Shown: piece by piece, positions 19,650-29,843 of the stretch
How the letters are laid out: the number at the start of each line of letters is the position of its first letter
Numbering within the stretch: the first letter of the stretch is position 1
DNA from: Caballeronia udeis
GTDB taxonomy: Bacteria; Pseudomonadota; Gammaproteobacteria; Burkholderiales; Burkholderiaceae
Length of the DNA stretch: 64,000 bases
Assembly (NCBI RefSeq): GCF_001544555.2
Contig: NZ_FCOK02000001.1
Span: 186,001 to 250,000, forward strand
Direction of reading: 5' to 3'
Notes under the pieces: model-generated
What the model saw: the letters and a program-made list of their open reading frames with translations, nothing else
What the model was told of the DNA's origin: nothing
Databases searched by the model: none
Made by a program: the position numbers and the translations under genes

Positions 19650-20630
19650 ATGAATCAAATTCATGCCATGCGTGTGTTCGTACGAGTGTCGGAAACCGAG
19701 AGTTTTCGGAGAGCGGCACAACAACTCGATGTATCAAACGCGCTCGTTACTCGCGCAATTGCAATGCTCGAAGCGCATTTGCGCGCCCGGTTAATCAATC
19801 GCACTACTCGTAACCTCTCACTGACAGAAGCCGGCACGCGTTATCTTGAAGGCTGCCGCGCATTGCTCGAAGAACTCGATCATCTCGAGTCGATGGTGGC
19901 GCATACCGAGGGCGACCCCAGCGGCACATTGCGCGTTGTGGCTTCCGGATCGCTTTCGCTGATGGCGCTGACACCGCTGATAGACGGTTTCCGGCAGGTC
20001 TATCCAAAGGTGAACGTACGGCTCACCTTGTCCGAGCGTCATGCGGATCTGGTGGAAGACGGATTTGACGTTGGTATTGTCACGGCATTCATGGTCTCGA
20101 GCACGGCATTGGTCGAACGCCCGGTCGCCACCAACACGCTGATTCCCGTCGCGACGCCGGCTTATCTTGAAGAACACGGCTCGCCCAGCACCCCGGGCGA
20201 CTTGCTGCACCACTCGTTCGTCGCGCTGCCCAGCGAAATGCGCAGCGCGACCTGGCACTTCCGGCATCGCAACAACGGCAGCGCGGATCAAGTCACGCTC
20301 GCGCCTGTCTATACTGTCAACAGCGCGTTGATGGTACGGCTGGGGACGCTTGCGCACATGGGCATTTCCATCATTCCCGAAGGGATTGTTGCGGCGGACC
20401 TGGAGGACGGTTCCCTGGTACGCGTGCTGGGCGATTACGCTACTGATGATCCGGACGTGAAGGTGTCGATCGTTTATCCGGGACGCCAGTATCTGCCGGC
20501 CAAGACGCGCGCGTTCATTGACTACACGCTCGAGCACATGGGCCCGGGCGGAGAAGTCGGATTGCCGCAGCCGGAAACCGTTCTCGCACGGCTTTCGATG
20601 GTGCCCCCGACAAGCGCGGTGGTTAATTAA
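19650..20630 (+). CDS. LysR-family transcriptional regulator
   Basis: This 326-residue protein has an N-terminal winged helix-turn-helix (about residues 1-60: MRVFVRVSETESFRRAAQQLDVSNALVTRAI, then RLINRTTRNLSLTEAG) and a LysR substrate-binding domain (about 90-295). It is closest in appearance to the DsdC/PcaQ-like group that acts on adjacent operons. A good AGAGG ribosome-binding site precedes the ATG. It is divergent from the antiporter genes and 38 bp upstream of the D-lactate dehydrogenase-like gene on the same strand, so either may be its target. The effector is unknown. Confidence 0.92.
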   Translation: MNQIHAMRVFVRVSETESFRRAAQQLDVSNALVTRAIAMLEAHLRARLINRTTRNLSLTEAGTRYLEGCRALLEELDHLESMVAHTEGDPSGTLRVVASGSLSLMALTPLIDGFRQVYPKVNVRLTLSERHADLVEDGFDVGIVTAFMVSSTALVERPVATNTLIPVATPAYLEEHGSPSTPGDLLHHSFVALPSEMRSATWHFRHRNNGSADQVTLAPVYTVNSALMVRLGTLAHMGISIIPEGIVAADLEDGSLVRVLGDYATDDPDVKVSIVYPGRQYLPAKTRAFIDYTLEHMGPGGEVGLPQPETVLARLSMVPPTSAVVN

Positions 20631-20668
20631 CTGACACAGATTTTCCAGGCTGGCGGGGAGACCGTTCG

Positions 20669-21667
20669 ATGCCGATTCACATGATCGTCTTCAGCAGCCG
20701 GCAATATGACCGGGACGTCTTCACTGCAGCAAACGCGGCGTTTGGTTACTCCCTGCAGTTCCAGGAATCACAGCTCGACGCGCAAACCGCCGTGCTTGCT
20801 CACGGTTGCGCAGTGGTATGCCCTTTCGTGAACGACATCCTGGACGAAGCCACCCTGGAAACGCTTCACGAAGGCGGCACGCAACTCGTGGCGCTACGCT
20901 CGGCAGGCTTTAATCACGTCGATCTGGCAGCGGCAGTCCGGCTCGGAATTGGCGTCGTACGTGTGCCTGCGTATTCATCGCATGCGGTGGCCGAGCATGC
21001 CGCCGGGCTGATCCTGACGTTGAATCGCAAACTGCATCGGGCGTATGCCCGGACTCGCGATGGCGATTTTTCGCTTAACGGCCTGCTGGGTTTCGACCTG
21101 CATGGCAAAACGCTTGGGATTATTGGCACGGGCGTGATCGGACGGGTATTCGGACGCATCATGGCCGGGTTTGGAATGAAGCTGCTGGCGTTTGATCCTG
21201 GCGCGCCAGCAGCCGATCTTCTACAAGCGGGGGCGCATTATGTGCCGCTGGATACACTGCTGGCGGAGTCGGACATTGTCAGCCTGCATTGCCCGCTTTT
21301 ACCTTCCACCTATCACCTTATCGACACCGCCGCACTCGCCCGCATGAAACACGGGGCAATGCTGATTAATACGGGCCGCGGCGGCTTGATCGACAGCCAG
21401 GCGCTCATTGGCGCCTTGAAAAGTGGCCAGTTGGGCCATCTCGGCCTCGACGTTTATGAAGAAGAAGGCGGGCTGTTTTTCGAAGACCATTCCGATCACA
21501 TGCTGCAGGACGACGTCCTCGCGCGGCTATTGTCGTTTCCGAATGTTATCGCTACCTCGCATCAGGCTTTCTTCACACGCGAAGCGCTCGGCGAGATCGC
21601 CAATACCACGCTTGGGAATGTAAAAGCGTGGTTCGATGGCTCTCCGCGCTATCAGGTACTTCCCTGA
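20669..21667 (+). CDS. ldhA: D-2-hydroxyacid dehydrogenase, D-lactate dehydrogenase-like
   Basis: This 332-residue NAD-dependent enzyme interconverts 2-ketoacids and D-2-hydroxyacids, most likely pyruvate and D-lactate. The Rossmann motif GTGVIG is at about residues 153-158. Arg in NTGRGGLIDSQAL, Glu in LDVYEEEGGLFFED and His in TSHQAFFTREAL form the catalytic set. The EEEGGLFFEDHS segment and overall length are typical of fermentative LdhA. It is co-oriented with the LysR gene 38 bp upstream, probably in one operon. An AT-rich 264-bp gap without genes follows. Confidence 0.88.
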   Translation: MPIHMIVFSSRQYDRDVFTAANAAFGYSLQFQESQLDAQTAVLAHGCAVVCPFVNDILDEATLETLHEGGTQLVALRSAGFNHVDLAAAVRLGIGVVRVPAYSSHAVAEHAAGLILTLNRKLHRAYARTRDGDFSLNGLLGFDLHGKTLGIIGTGVIGRVFGRIMAGFGMKLLAFDPGAPAADLLQAGAHYVPLDTLLAESDIVSLHCPLLPSTYHLIDTAALARMKHGAMLINTGRGGLIDSQALIGALKSGQLGHLGLDVYEEEGGLFFEDHSDHMLQDDVLARLLSFPNVIATSHQAFFTREALGEIANTTLGNVKAWFDGSPRYQVLP

Positions 21668-21931
21668 GCAATTCATTTACCTGATTCGAATGCAGGCGGA
21701 ATGTTTTTTATAGTTTCCGTCCGATAAATCGGCTTTTCCGATAATCCATCAATTCTTCATACAATTAATAATTACAAAATCATTTCAGCTTTATTGCGCA
21801 GGTGGCACGCCATTTGCTGTGGTTCAATGCCGTTTAGACGGCTGGGCTATCTGCGTCAGTCGTTCAGGGTCGCCCCGTTTCCGGGCCGGTCTTAGTCTGG
21901 CGTTATCGATTTATTCGCGAGTGGGGACCGG

Positions 21932-22996
21932 TTGGACGCATCGCAAGACTTGATTGTCGCGAGGCCGGAAGGCCTCTATTGCCCGCCGGGCGATTTCCAT
22001 ATCGACCCTTGGCGGCCCGTCGAGCGGGCAATCATTACCCACGCCCATGCCGATCACGCCCGCTTCGGGCATGCGAGTTATCTGGCGGCTGAACCGGGTG
22101 TCGGCGTGTTGCTGTCTCGGCTGCCGGGTATTTCGTTGCAAGGTGTTCCGTACGGCGAGCGCCTTATCGTCAACGGGGTCGCCGTGTCGCTGCATCCGGC
22201 CGGACACGTGCTCGGCTCCGCTCAAGTACGCGTGGAACATGCGGGGCGCGTCTGGGTCGCCTCCGGCGACTACAAGGTCGAACCCGATCCCACTTGCGCG
22301 CCGTTCGAACCGGTTCGCTGCGACACCTTCATCACGGAATCCACGTTCGGCTTGCCGATTTATCGATGGGACCCGTCCCGCACGATCTTCGACGGCATTA
22401 ATTCGTGGTGGCGGCATAACGCAGCCGAAGGCCGGGCTTCCGTGCTGTTCTGCTATGCGTTCGGCAAGGCGCAGCGAATTCTTGGCGGAGTCGATCCGGC
22501 CATTGGCCCGATCTTTTGCCACGGCGCCGTGGAACCGCTGAACCGGGCGTACGAGCAAGCAGGCGTCCATTTGCCATCCACGCGGCCCGTCAGCGACATC
22601 GCTGCGAAAGACAAGACGGCGTTCAAGGCCGCGCTGATTATCGCGCCGCCATCGGCGCAGGGCAGCGCATGGATGCGCCGCTTCGGCGACTATAGCGACG
22701 CGTTTGCGTCGGGCTGGATGCGACTGCGTGGCACGCGGCGGCGGCGCGGCGTGGACCGCGGTTTCGTGCTCTCCGATCACGCCGACTGGCCTGGGTTGCA
22801 AACCGCGATCGATGCAACGGGCGCGCAACGCGTGATTGTCACGCACGGACAAATCGAGCCGATGGTCCGATGGCTGCGCGAACAGGGTCTGGAGGCGAGC
22901 GCGTTCAAGACCGAATTTGGCGACGACGCGATAGAAGCCGACGCAGCGGAGAGCGCCGCCGACCCCGCTCCTTCGCCCGCGGCCGACTCACAATGA
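21932..22996 (+). CDS. Ligase-associated exonuclease, metallo-beta-lactamase/beta-CASP type
   Basis: This 354-residue protein is of the putative DNA ligase-associated exonuclease family. The metal motif HAHADH (about residues 34-39) follows DFHIDPWRPVERAIIT; the later HPAGHVLGSAQV, ASGDYK and DTFITESTFG, and LSDHADW near residue 280, complete the nuclease fold. The only start that keeps the conserved N terminus (DLIVARPEGLYCPPGDF) is TTG at 21932, preceded by GTGGGGACC. It overlaps the ligase gene by 4 bp and begins a four-gene repair operon. Nuclease action on damaged DNA ends is inferred from the family. Confidence 0.9.
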   Translation: MDASQDLIVARPEGLYCPPGDFHIDPWRPVERAIITHAHADHARFGHASYLAAEPGVGVLLSRLPGISLQGVPYGERLIVNGVAVSLHPAGHVLGSAQVRVEHAGRVWVASGDYKVEPDPTCAPFEPVRCDTFITESTFGLPIYRWDPSRTIFDGINSWWRHNAAEGRASVLFCYAFGKAQRILGGVDPAIGPIFCHGAVEPLNRAYEQAGVHLPSTRPVSDIAAKDKTAFKAALIIAPPSAQGSAWMRRFGDYSDAFASGWMRLRGTRRRRGVDRGFVLSDHADWPGLQTAIDATGAQRVIVTHGQIEPMVRWLREQGLEASAFKTEFGDDAIEADAAESAADPAPSPAADSQ

Positions 22997-24663
22997 AACG
23001 CTTCGCCGCGCTCTACGCCGCCCTGGACGCCACCACGTCGACGAAAGAAAAGCTCGAGGCGCTGATCGCGTATTTCTCGGCGGCCGAGCCCGAGGACGCC
23101 GCGTGGGCGTCGTATTTTCTGAGCGGCGGCAAACCTCGCCAGTCGGTACCAACCCGTCTTCTCACCGAGTTCGCCCGCGAGCGCGCCGGCTTACCCGAAT
23201 GGCTCTTCGACGAGTCGTATCAAGCGGTCGGCGATCTGGCCGAAACCATCGCGCACATCCTGCCACCCGCACAGCGCACATCCGAACTCGGCCTCGCGCA
23301 ATGGATCGAGGGACGCGTGCTGACCTTGCGCGGTCTGGAGCCCGCCGAACTTCGAACCCGCTTGCTCGGCTACTGGGACGAACTCGACTGGAGCGAACGT
23401 TTCCTGCTGACCAAGCTGATAGGCGGTGGCTTTCGGGTGGGCGTCGCGCGGCAGCTCGTCGTGCGCGCGCTCGCCGAAGTCGCGGGGGTGGATCACAAGC
23501 GCATTGCGCAGCGCATGGTCGGCTGGACCGACTCGCAGCAAGCGCCGGGCGCGGCGCGTTATCTGCGGCTGATCGGACCGGAAAGCACGGCCGAAGAAAA
23601 CACCGCCACGCCGCACGAAAGCGATCTCGGTTTGCCCTATCCGTTTTTCCTCGCACATCCCTTGCAAGCCGATCCGACGACGCTCGGGATGCCGTCGGAT
23701 TGGGTTATCGAATGGAAATGGGACGGCATTCGCGCGCAACTCGTGAAGCGCGGCGGCCGGGTGTGGTTGTGGTCGCGCGGCGAAGATCTCATCACCGACC
23801 GCTTTCCCGAACTCGCGTCGCTGGGTGCAGCGCTGGCCGACGGCACCGTCATCGACGGTGAAATCCTCGCGTGGGAACCCGGCGGCGACACGCCGTTGCC
23901 GTTTGCGCGGCTGCAACCGCGGATCACGCGCAAGACCTTGTCGAAGAAAGTGCTTGCCGACTCGCCCGCCACGTTTCTCGCCTACGACCTGCTGGAAGCC
24001 GGTGGCCGCGATCTGCGCGTCACGCCGCTGATCGAACGCCGCGCGCAACTCGACGCATTGGCCGCCGCGTTGGGCGAAACATTGGCGGTGGACTTGCTGC
24101 GGGTCTCGCCCATGGTCCATGCGCCCGATTGGGAATCCCTCGCCGCGTTGCGCGACGAAAGCCGTAGCCGGGGTGTTGAAGGCCTGATGCTGAAGGGACG
24201 CGAGTCGATGTATGGCGTAGGGCGAACGAAGGCGTCGGGGACCTGGTGGAAATGGAAGATCGATCCTTACGCCATTGACGCGGTCCTGGTTTATGCGCAA
24301 CGCGGCCATGGCCGGCGCGCAAGTTTGTACACCGACTTCACCTTCGCTGTGTGGGACGAAGCCGATGGCGTGCGCACCCTCGTGCCGTTCGCCAAGGCGT
24401 ATTCGGGCTTGACGGATGAAGAGATGCGCAAGGTCGATGCGGTCGTGCGCAAGACGACCATCGAAAAGTTCGGACCGGTGCGCAGTGTCACGCCGACGCT
24501 CGTGTTCGAGATCGGCTTCGAAGGGATCCAGGCGAGTCCGCGCCACAAGTCCGGGATTGCCGTGCGATTTCCGCGCATGTTGAGATGGCGCACGGACAAG
24601 CATATTGACGACGCCGATACGCTCGGCATGCTCAAGGGTTTCCTCGACGGGGCAGCGCCATGA
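22993..24663 (+). CDS. ATP-dependent DNA ligase (Lhr-associated type)
   Basis: This 556-residue ligase has an N-terminal ligase-I-type DNA-binding domain (about residues 1-200), the adenylation domain with nucleophile Lys at KWDGIRAQ (about residue 242), [16 protein letters not shown]-like [14 protein letters not shown] and a C-terminal OB fold with [17 protein letters not shown]. All nucleotidyltransferase motifs appear intact. It begins and ends in ATGA overlaps with the exonuclease and helicase genes. Bacteria also need NAD-dependent LigA for replication, so this enzyme is presumably for repair. The frame is open back to 22870, but the ATG at 22993 starts the conserved region. Confidence 0.94.
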   Translation: MKRFAALYAALDATTSTKEKLEALIAYFSAAEPEDAAWASYFLSGGKPRQSVPTRLLTEFARERAGLPEWLFDESYQAVGDLAETIAHILPPAQRTSELGLAQWIEGRVLTLRGLEPAELRTRLLGYWDELDWSERFLLTKLIGGGFRVGVARQLVVRALAEVAGVDHKRIAQRMVGWTDSQQAPGAARYLRLIGPESTAEENTATPHESDLGLPYPFFLAHPLQADPTTLGMPSDWVIEWKWDGIRAQLVKRGGRVWLWSRGEDLITDRFPELASLGAALADGTVIDGEILAWEPGGDTPLPFARLQPRITRKTLSKKVLADSPATFLAYDLLEAGGRDLRVTPLIERRAQLDALAAALGETLAVDLLRVSPMVHAPDWESLAALRDESRSRGVEGLMLKGRESMYGVGRTKASGTWWKWKIDPYAIDAVLVYAQRGHGRRASLYTDFTFAVWDEADGVRTLVPFAKAYSGLTDEEMRKVDAVVRKTTIEKFGPVRSVTPTLVFEIGFEGIQASPRHKSGIAVRFPRMLRWRTDKHIDDADTLGMLKGFLDGAAP

Positions 24664-27281
24664 GCGCACCGGCCGATGAGGATGAACGCAATGATCAGGA
24701 TGCCAAATCAAAGCGCCATGTACCGCGTGCGCGCCGGGTACCGAAAACACGCGCGGCACAGGCGAAGGCCGATGCAGTGGCAGAGTTGTTTCGGCCCGCG
24801 CCGATAACCATCGACCCGGACGTGGCGAACCTGCCGTTCCAGGCACGTCTGGCCGCATGGTTCGAACGGCGCGGTTGGCAACCGTTTCCGTTTCAACGCG
24901 AAGTGTGGACCGGGATTCCAGGAGGCGCGAGCGGCCTGCTCCACGCGACCACCGGCGCCGGCAAGACGTGGGCAGTATGGCTGGGCGCGTTGGCGGCATA
25001 CGTTCCCGAGGACACGAGACGCACCACGCTGCCCGCGCCGCTGACCGTGCTGTGGATCACGCCCATGCGTGCCCTCGCCGCCGATACCGCCCGCGCATTG
25101 CAGACTGCCGTGACAGAACTCGCGGTGCCGTGGAGCATCGGTTTGCGCACCGGCGATACCCCTTCCGCGGAACGCGCCCGGCAAAACAAGCGCATGCCGA
25201 GTGCGCTGGTCACCACGCCCGAAAGTCTCACGCTGATGCTCACGCGCGCAAATGCCAAAGACGAGATGAAGCACGTGCGGCTGATTGTTGTCGATGAATG
25301 GCACGAGCTGCTCGGCAATAAGCGCGGCACGCAAACGCAGCTCGCCCTCGCTCGTCTTGCGCACTGGCGGCCCATGCTGCAAGTGTGGGGGTTATCGGCG
25401 ACGCTCGGTAATCTTGATCTCGCCCACGACGCGTTGCTCACGCCGGTGAAAACGCCGCGCGTCGTAGTGCGGGGCGCGCAGCCGAAAACGCTGATCGTCG
25501 ATACGCTGATTCCTGGGACCATCGAGCGTTTTCCGTGGGGCGGCCACCTCGGCACACGTCAGGTTGGACCGGTCGCCGCCGAGATCGACCATGCACGCAG
25601 TTCGCTTGTTTTTACCAACACGCGCTCACAGGCCGAGGTCTGGTATCAAGCGCTGCTTGAATCGCGTCCCGACTGGGCGGGTCTGATCGCACTGCATCAC
25701 GGTTCCCTCGATCAGGAAGTCCGCCAGTGGATTGAACTCGGGCTTAAAAACGGCCTGTTGAAAGCGGTGGTTTGCACGTCGAGCCTTGATCTGGGCGTCG
25801 ACTTCCTGCCGGTCGACCGCGTGTTCCAGATCGGCTCGCCGAAAGGCGTCGCGCGTCTGATGCAGCGCGCGGGACGCTCGGGCCACGCGCCAGGGAGGAC
25901 GTCGCGGGTGACGATCGTGCCCACCCACGCGCTCGAACTCGTGGAAGCGGCTGCCGCGCGCTGGGCCGTCGAGGAACGCCGCATAGAAGGCCGGGAGATG
26001 CCCGACAAGCCGCTCGATGTACTAGTCCAGCATCTGGTGACCATTGCGATAGGCGGTGGTTTCAAGGCACCCGATCTCTTCGATGAGGTACGCACGACGT
26101 ACGCGTATCGCAACCTGACGCGGCAGGAGTTCGACTGGGCGCTGGCGTTTGTCGAACGCGGTGGCGCTTCGCTGGCGGCGTATCCCGACTTTCACCGTGT
26201 GACGCGCGATGCAGACGGTGTGTATCGCGTGCCGCGTGAGGATCTGGTCAGGCGCCACCGCAACAACGTCGGCACGATTGTCGCGAACGCGACCATCAAC
26301 ATCGCGTATATGACAGGTGGCCGGATTGGCGCAATGGAAGAGTCATTCATCTCGCGCCTGAAGCCTGGCGACGTGTTCACATTCGGCGGCCGCGCACTGG
26401 AGCTCGTGCGCGTGCGCGAGATGACCGCGTATGTGAAACGCGCAACGTCCTCGCGCGGCGCGATGCCTCAATGGGCCGGCAGCAAGATGCCGCTGTCATC
26501 CGAACTCGCCGATGCCACGCTGATGATGCTGGCCCGCGCCGTGAACGGCGTCTACAACGAGCCCGAGATGCAGGCTGTGCGGCCGCTGCTCGAACTGCAG
26601 GCGAAGTGGTCGGCGCTGCCCGAGCCGGGTGTGCTGCTGGTCGAGCTGATTCGTTCGCGCGAGGGGCATCACCTGTTCTGTTATCCGTTTGCAGGACGAA
26701 TGGCGCATGTCGGGCTTGGGTCGCTGATCGGCTGGCGCATGGCGCGCGACCAACCGAGCACTTTCTCCATATCGATGAACGACTACGGCTTCGAGTTGCT
26801 GTCCGCGCAACCGTTCGACTGGGAAACGCTCATACGGGACGGACTTTTTTCGCCGGATAATCTCGAACACGACATCCTCGCGAGCCTCAATTCGTCGGAG
26901 CTTGCAGCACGGCGTTTTCGCGAGATCGCGCGGGTGTCCGGGCTGGTCTTCCAGGGTCACCCCGGGCAACAAAAAAGCGCGCGCCAATTGCAGGCATCGA
27001 GTGGACTTTTCTATGAAGTTTTTCGCCGGCACGACAGCGGCAACCTGCTGCTTGCGCAGGCCGAGGAAGAGGTCATGTTGCAGGAACTCGACCTGGAGAG
27101 GATTCGCACGGCGCTCGGGAGCATGAGCGCGAGCCGGCTGGCACTGACTCGCCCGAAGAAACCAACGCCCTTTGCGTTTCCGCTGATCATCGCGCGGTTG
27201 CGGGAGAAGGTGAGCACCGAGAAGCTGTCCGATCGCGTCGCGCGTATGCTCGCCGATCTGGAAAAGGCGGCACGCGCATGA
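24660..27281 (+). CDS. Ligase-associated DEXH-box helicase (Lhr core type)
   Basis: This 873-residue superfamily 2 helicase has Walker [10 protein letters not shown] (about residues 97-105), the DEXH box as [16 protein letters not shown] (motif III), [10 protein letters not shown] (motif V) and [15 protein letters not shown] (motif VI). It then has the Lhr winged-helix and C-terminal domain. Length fits Lhr-Core rather than full-length Lhr (about 1500). The first 45 residues are Lys/Arg-rich and poorly conserved. Lhr proteins translocate on single-stranded DNA and unwind RNA:DNA hybrids. It is coupled by 4-bp overlaps to the ligase and phosphoesterase genes. Confidence 0.94.
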   Translation: MSAPADEDERNDQDAKSKRHVPRARRVPKTRAAQAKADAVAELFRPAPITIDPDVANLPFQARLAAWFERRGWQPFPFQREVWTGIPGGASGLLHATTGAGKTWAVWLGALAAYVPEDTRRTTLPAPLTVLWITPMRALAADTARALQTAVTELAVPWSIGLRTGDTPSAERARQNKRMPSALVTTPESLTLMLTRANAKDEMKHVRLIVVDEWHELLGNKRGTQTQLALARLAHWRPMLQVWGLSATLGNLDLAHDALLTPVKTPRVVVRGAQPKTLIVDTLIPGTIERFPWGGHLGTRQVGPVAAEIDHARSSLVFTNTRSQAEVWYQALLESRPDWAGLIALHHGSLDQEVRQWIELGLKNGLLKAVVCTSSLDLGVDFLPVDRVFQIGSPKGVARLMQRAGRSGHAPGRTSRVTIVPTHALELVEAAAARWAVEERRIEGREMPDKPLDVLVQHLVTIAIGGGFKAPDLFDEVRTTYAYRNLTRQEFDWALAFVERGGASLAAYPDFHRVTRDADGVYRVPREDLVRRHRNNVGTIVANATINIAYMTGGRIGAMEESFISRLKPGDVFTFGGRALELVRVREMTAYVKRATSSRGAMPQWAGSKMPLSSELADATLMMLARAVNGVYNEPEMQAVRPLLELQAKWSALPEPGVLLVELIRSREGHHLFCYPFAGRMAHVGLGSLIGWRMARDQPSTFSISMNDYGFELLSAQPFDWETLIRDGLFSPDNLEHDILASLNSSELAARRFREIARVSGLVFQGHPGQQKSARQLQASSGLFYEVFRRHDSGNLLLAQAEEEVMLQELDLERIRTALGSMSASRLALTRPKKPTPFAFPLIIARLREKVSTEKLSDRVARMLADLEKAARA

Positions 27282-27943
27282 TGCTCGAGGCGTTGACGGT
27301 GGATATTGGCGGCCATGCGCTGGTGTTGTCGGCGGAGCGGGCGGCATTCGATCCGGTGCGGCAAACCTTGTTCATCGCCGATGCACATATCGGCAAGGAC
27401 GCCGTGTTTCGCGCTCGCGGTATTCCTGTCCCGGAGGGCTCGACGGGGGAAACGCTTGCGCGCCTGGACGCCCTGATCCTGACGCATCGGCCGGTGACGA
27501 TCGTGTTCCTCGGCGACCTGCTGCACGCACGTGAGTCGCATGCGTTGAGCACGCTTGGCGCGTTGGCCGAATGGCGCGGGCGGCATGCCGGCTTGCGGCT
27601 GATCCTTGTGGAGGGCAATCACGATCGGCACGCGGGCGGCCCGCCGGATGCGCTGGCAGTCGAGGTGGTTGCGGAGCCGTACAGACTCGGGCCTTGGGCG
27701 CTGTGTCATTACCCGCAGCGCGTGGCGGGCGCGTATGCGTTGGCGGGGCACGAACATCCGGTGTACCGGGTCGCGACCCGGCGCGATAGCGCGAGATTGC
27801 CGTGTTTTCGTTTCGGTGCAGAGGCCGGCGTGCTGCCCGCGTTCGGCGCGTTTACCGGCGGCTTCGAGGTGAACGAAAGCGCGCGCGGCGAGCGGGTCTT
27901 CGTGGTCGCCGGGGAACGGGTAATGGCGGTGCGGACTCAGTGA
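27278..27943 (+). CDS. pdeM: Ligase-associated metallophosphoesterase PdeM
   Basis: This 221-residue calcineurin-like phosphoesterase shows the metal motifs in order: [10 protein letters not shown] (about residues 29-38), [12 protein letters not shown] (about 75-86), [11 protein letters not shown] (about 110-120) and the terminal HYPQ and GHEHPVYR blocks. It is the fourth gene of the exonuclease-ligase-helicase-phosphoesterase unit, starting in a 4-bp overlap with the helicase. Its stop overlaps the convergent gene at 27937 by 7 bp. The family is described as ligase-associated DNA damage response phosphoesterase; the substrate is not known. Confidence 0.92.
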   Translation: MMLEALTVDIGGHALVLSAERAAFDPVRQTLFIADAHIGKDAVFRARGIPVPEGSTGETLARLDALILTHRPVTIVFLGDLLHARESHALSTLGALAEWRGRHAGLRLILVEGNHDRHAGGPPDALAVEVVAEPYRLGPWALCHYPQRVAGAYALAGHEHPVYRVATRRDSARLPCFRFGAEAGVLPAFGAFTGGFEVNESARGERVFVVAGERVMAVRTQ

Positions 27944-28389
27944 TAAGTCATCTTCGACGAAGTCAGTTTCGTGAGCGTCCCGCGCTGGAACCTGTACCAG
28001 CCATCGGTGCTTTTCAGCACCACTTCATCGCGCTGCCAGAACACGCCGGTGAGTTTCATGCGTTTTGTCAAACGCTCGACCGTGGGTGGACGCCTGCTGA
28101 AATCGTAGAGAACGAGTTCGGGTGCGCCGGTATCGAACGCTTCGACAATCATCCGCGCACCCGACGGCTCGTCGAAATGCGCAATGCGGCGGGCGTTCAG
28201 TCGGTCGAAGGGTTTGCCATCGATCTGGGCTTCCATACTGTCTCCTTGCTGAACGAACACCACGCTGCCGCCCGTGGTGCGGATCGGCCCGGCGCTCACG
28301 TTGGCTTCCTGAGCCAATGCCCCCGGCGCGACCGCGAACGCCAGCAGCGCGGCAACAATCAACGGAAAAAATTGCCGGAGCGCAGTCAT
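27937..28389 (-). CDS. Conserved exported protein of unknown function
   Basis: This 150-residue protein has a Sec signal peptide (LRQFFPLIVAALLAFAVAPGALAQ, cleavage after ALA near residue 24). The mature part contains SVVFVQQGDSMEAQIDGKPF, an Arg/Pro-rich centre and a C-terminal KSTDGWYRFQRGTLTKL, probably all beta structure. The start at 28389 follows AAGGACC; the frame is open to 28620 but the extra residues are not protein-like. It is convergent with pdeM and divergent from the MFS gene. No family is recognised. Confidence 0.75.
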   Translation of the reverse strand: MTALRQFFPLIVAALLAFAVAPGALAQEANVSAGPIRTTGGSVVFVQQGDSMEAQIDGKPFDRLNARRIAHFDEPSGARMIVEAFDTGAPELVLYDFSRRPPTVERLTKRMKLTGVFWQRDEVVLKSTDGWYRFQRGTLTKLTSSKMTYH

Positions 28390-28630
28390 CAAGGTCCTTG
28401 TTGGAAAAGCAGGAATCCGCAACCTAGTCCGCGCGATGACAAAAAGCAACACGGATCGCCAAAGGCGTAAGGCCGAAAGCCCAACTGCTTGAATCAACTG
28501 CACAAATCTCAGGGTTTTCACTAAGAAAACCAGCAACGTTCGGTACAATTTGATTCCTTCAGCTCGCCCGAGCCTGCGTCCTTCACTCCGATAACGCGCG
28601 ACCGGCCAGCACACAGTCACCGCTTACCCC

Positions 28631-29803
28631 ATGCCTCTGCCCCTTCTTGCCCTCGCCATTGCCGCGTTCGGTATCGGCACGACCGAATTCGTCATCATGG
28701 GCTTGCTGCCCAACGTCGCGCGGGATCTCGGGGTGTCCATCCCCGCGGCCGGCATGCTTGTGTCGGGTTATGCGCTGGGCGTGACCATCGGCGCCCCCAT
28801 TCTCGCGATCGTCACCGCGAAAATGCCGCGCAAGAAAGCGCTGATGAGCCTGATGGGCGTATTCATAGTCGGCAACTTGCTGTGCGCGATCGCGCCGGGT
28901 TACTGGATGCTGATGGTGGCGCGCATTCTGACCGCGTTCTGTCATGGCGCCTTCTTCGGCATCGGTTCGGTGGTCGCCGCGGATCTGGTCGCGCCCAACC
29001 GCCGCGCGCAGGCCATTGCGCTGATGTTCACGGGCCTTACGCTGGCGAATGTGCTCGGCGTGCCGCTTGGCACCGCGCTCGGTCAGGCGGCCGGCTGGCG
29101 TGCCACGTTCTGGGTCGTGACGCTGATCGGGCTGGGCGCGGCCGGCGCGCTCGCCGTGTGCCTGCCGAAGCACATCGAGATGCGCGAATCCAGCATCCTG
29201 CGCGAATTCAACGTGCTCAAGAATCCGCAAGTGCTGATGGTGCTGGGCATCAGCGTGCTGGCATCGGCGAGTCTGTTTTCCGTGTTCACCTACATCACGC
29301 CGATCCTCGAAGACGTCACCGGCTTTTCGCCTCATGCGGTCACGCTGGTGCTGCTGTTGTTCGGGCTTGGGCTGACGGTAGGAAGCACGCTCGGCGGCAA
29401 GCTCGCGGACTGGAAGCTATTGCGCTCGCTGCTGACGTTCCTTGTATCGATCATCGTGATCCAGGCCATTTTCGCCGTTACGATGCACGCAGCCATTCCC
29501 GCGATGATCACCATCTTCGTCTGGGGCGTGCTCGCTTTCGCGATCGTTCCGCCCTTGCAGATGTTGATCGTGAACCGCGCCAGCGATGCGCCGAATCTCG
29601 CGTCCACGTTGAATCAAGGCGCATTCAATCTCGGCAACGCGACAGGCGCGTGGCTCGGCGGCATGACAATTGGTGCGGGTGCCGCGCTCACTGCGCTGCC
29701 GTGGGTGGGCGTACTGATGGCCTGCGGCGCGTTTGGATTGACGCTGCTGTCGGCGTCGCTGGATCGACGGACACGGCGCGCGAGTATCGGGCAGGCGGTT
29801 TAG
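28631..29803 (+). CDS. MFS transporter, AraJ/YdhP-like
   Basis: This 390-residue protein has about 12 membrane segments and the DHA1-type signature GTTEFVIMGLLPNVARDLGVSIP at the N terminus, with the inter-helix 2/3 Arg/Lys motif TAKMPRKKAL. This resembles the AraJ/YdhP arabinose or drug efflux subgroup. The length is usual. The ATG at 28631 lacks a clear ribosome-binding site, but it directly precedes the first helix. It appears monocistronic and convergent with the homogentisate operon. The substrate is unknown. Confidence 0.9.
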   Translation: MPLPLLALAIAAFGIGTTEFVIMGLLPNVARDLGVSIPAAGMLVSGYALGVTIGAPILAIVTAKMPRKKALMSLMGVFIVGNLLCAIAPGYWMLMVARILTAFCHGAFFGIGSVVAADLVAPNRRAQAIALMFTGLTLANVLGVPLGTALGQAAGWRATFWVVTLIGLGAAGALAVCLPKHIEMRESSILREFNVLKNPQVLMVLGISVLASASLFSVFTYITPILEDVTGFSPHAVTLVLLLFGLGLTVGSTLGGKLADWKLLRSLLTFLVSIIVIQAIFAVTMHAAIPAMITIFVWGVLAFAIVPPLQMLIVNRASDAPNLASTLNQGAFNLGNATGAWLGGMTIGAGAALTALPWVGVLMACGAFGLTLLSASLDRRTRRASIGQAV

Positions 29804-29820
29804 GTTCAGCCTTCTGAGAA

Positions 29821-29842
29821 GCGCAGCGCCGAGGCGCTGCGC
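29821..29842. terminator. Convergent stem-loop between the MFS gene and fumarylacetoacetase
   Basis: GCGCAGCGCC (29821-29830) and GGCGCTGCGC (29833-29842) form a perfect 10-bp inverted repeat. It lies between two convergent stop codons, so it could end or protect both transcripts. There is no T run, so rho-independent action is doubtful. Confidence 0.45.
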
Positions 29843-29843
29843 T

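Noticed and set aside
23191..24999. 602-codon minus-strand frame opposite the ligase and helicase genes
   Set aside because: It crosses the junction of two well-supported genes on the other strand and shows no conserved motif.
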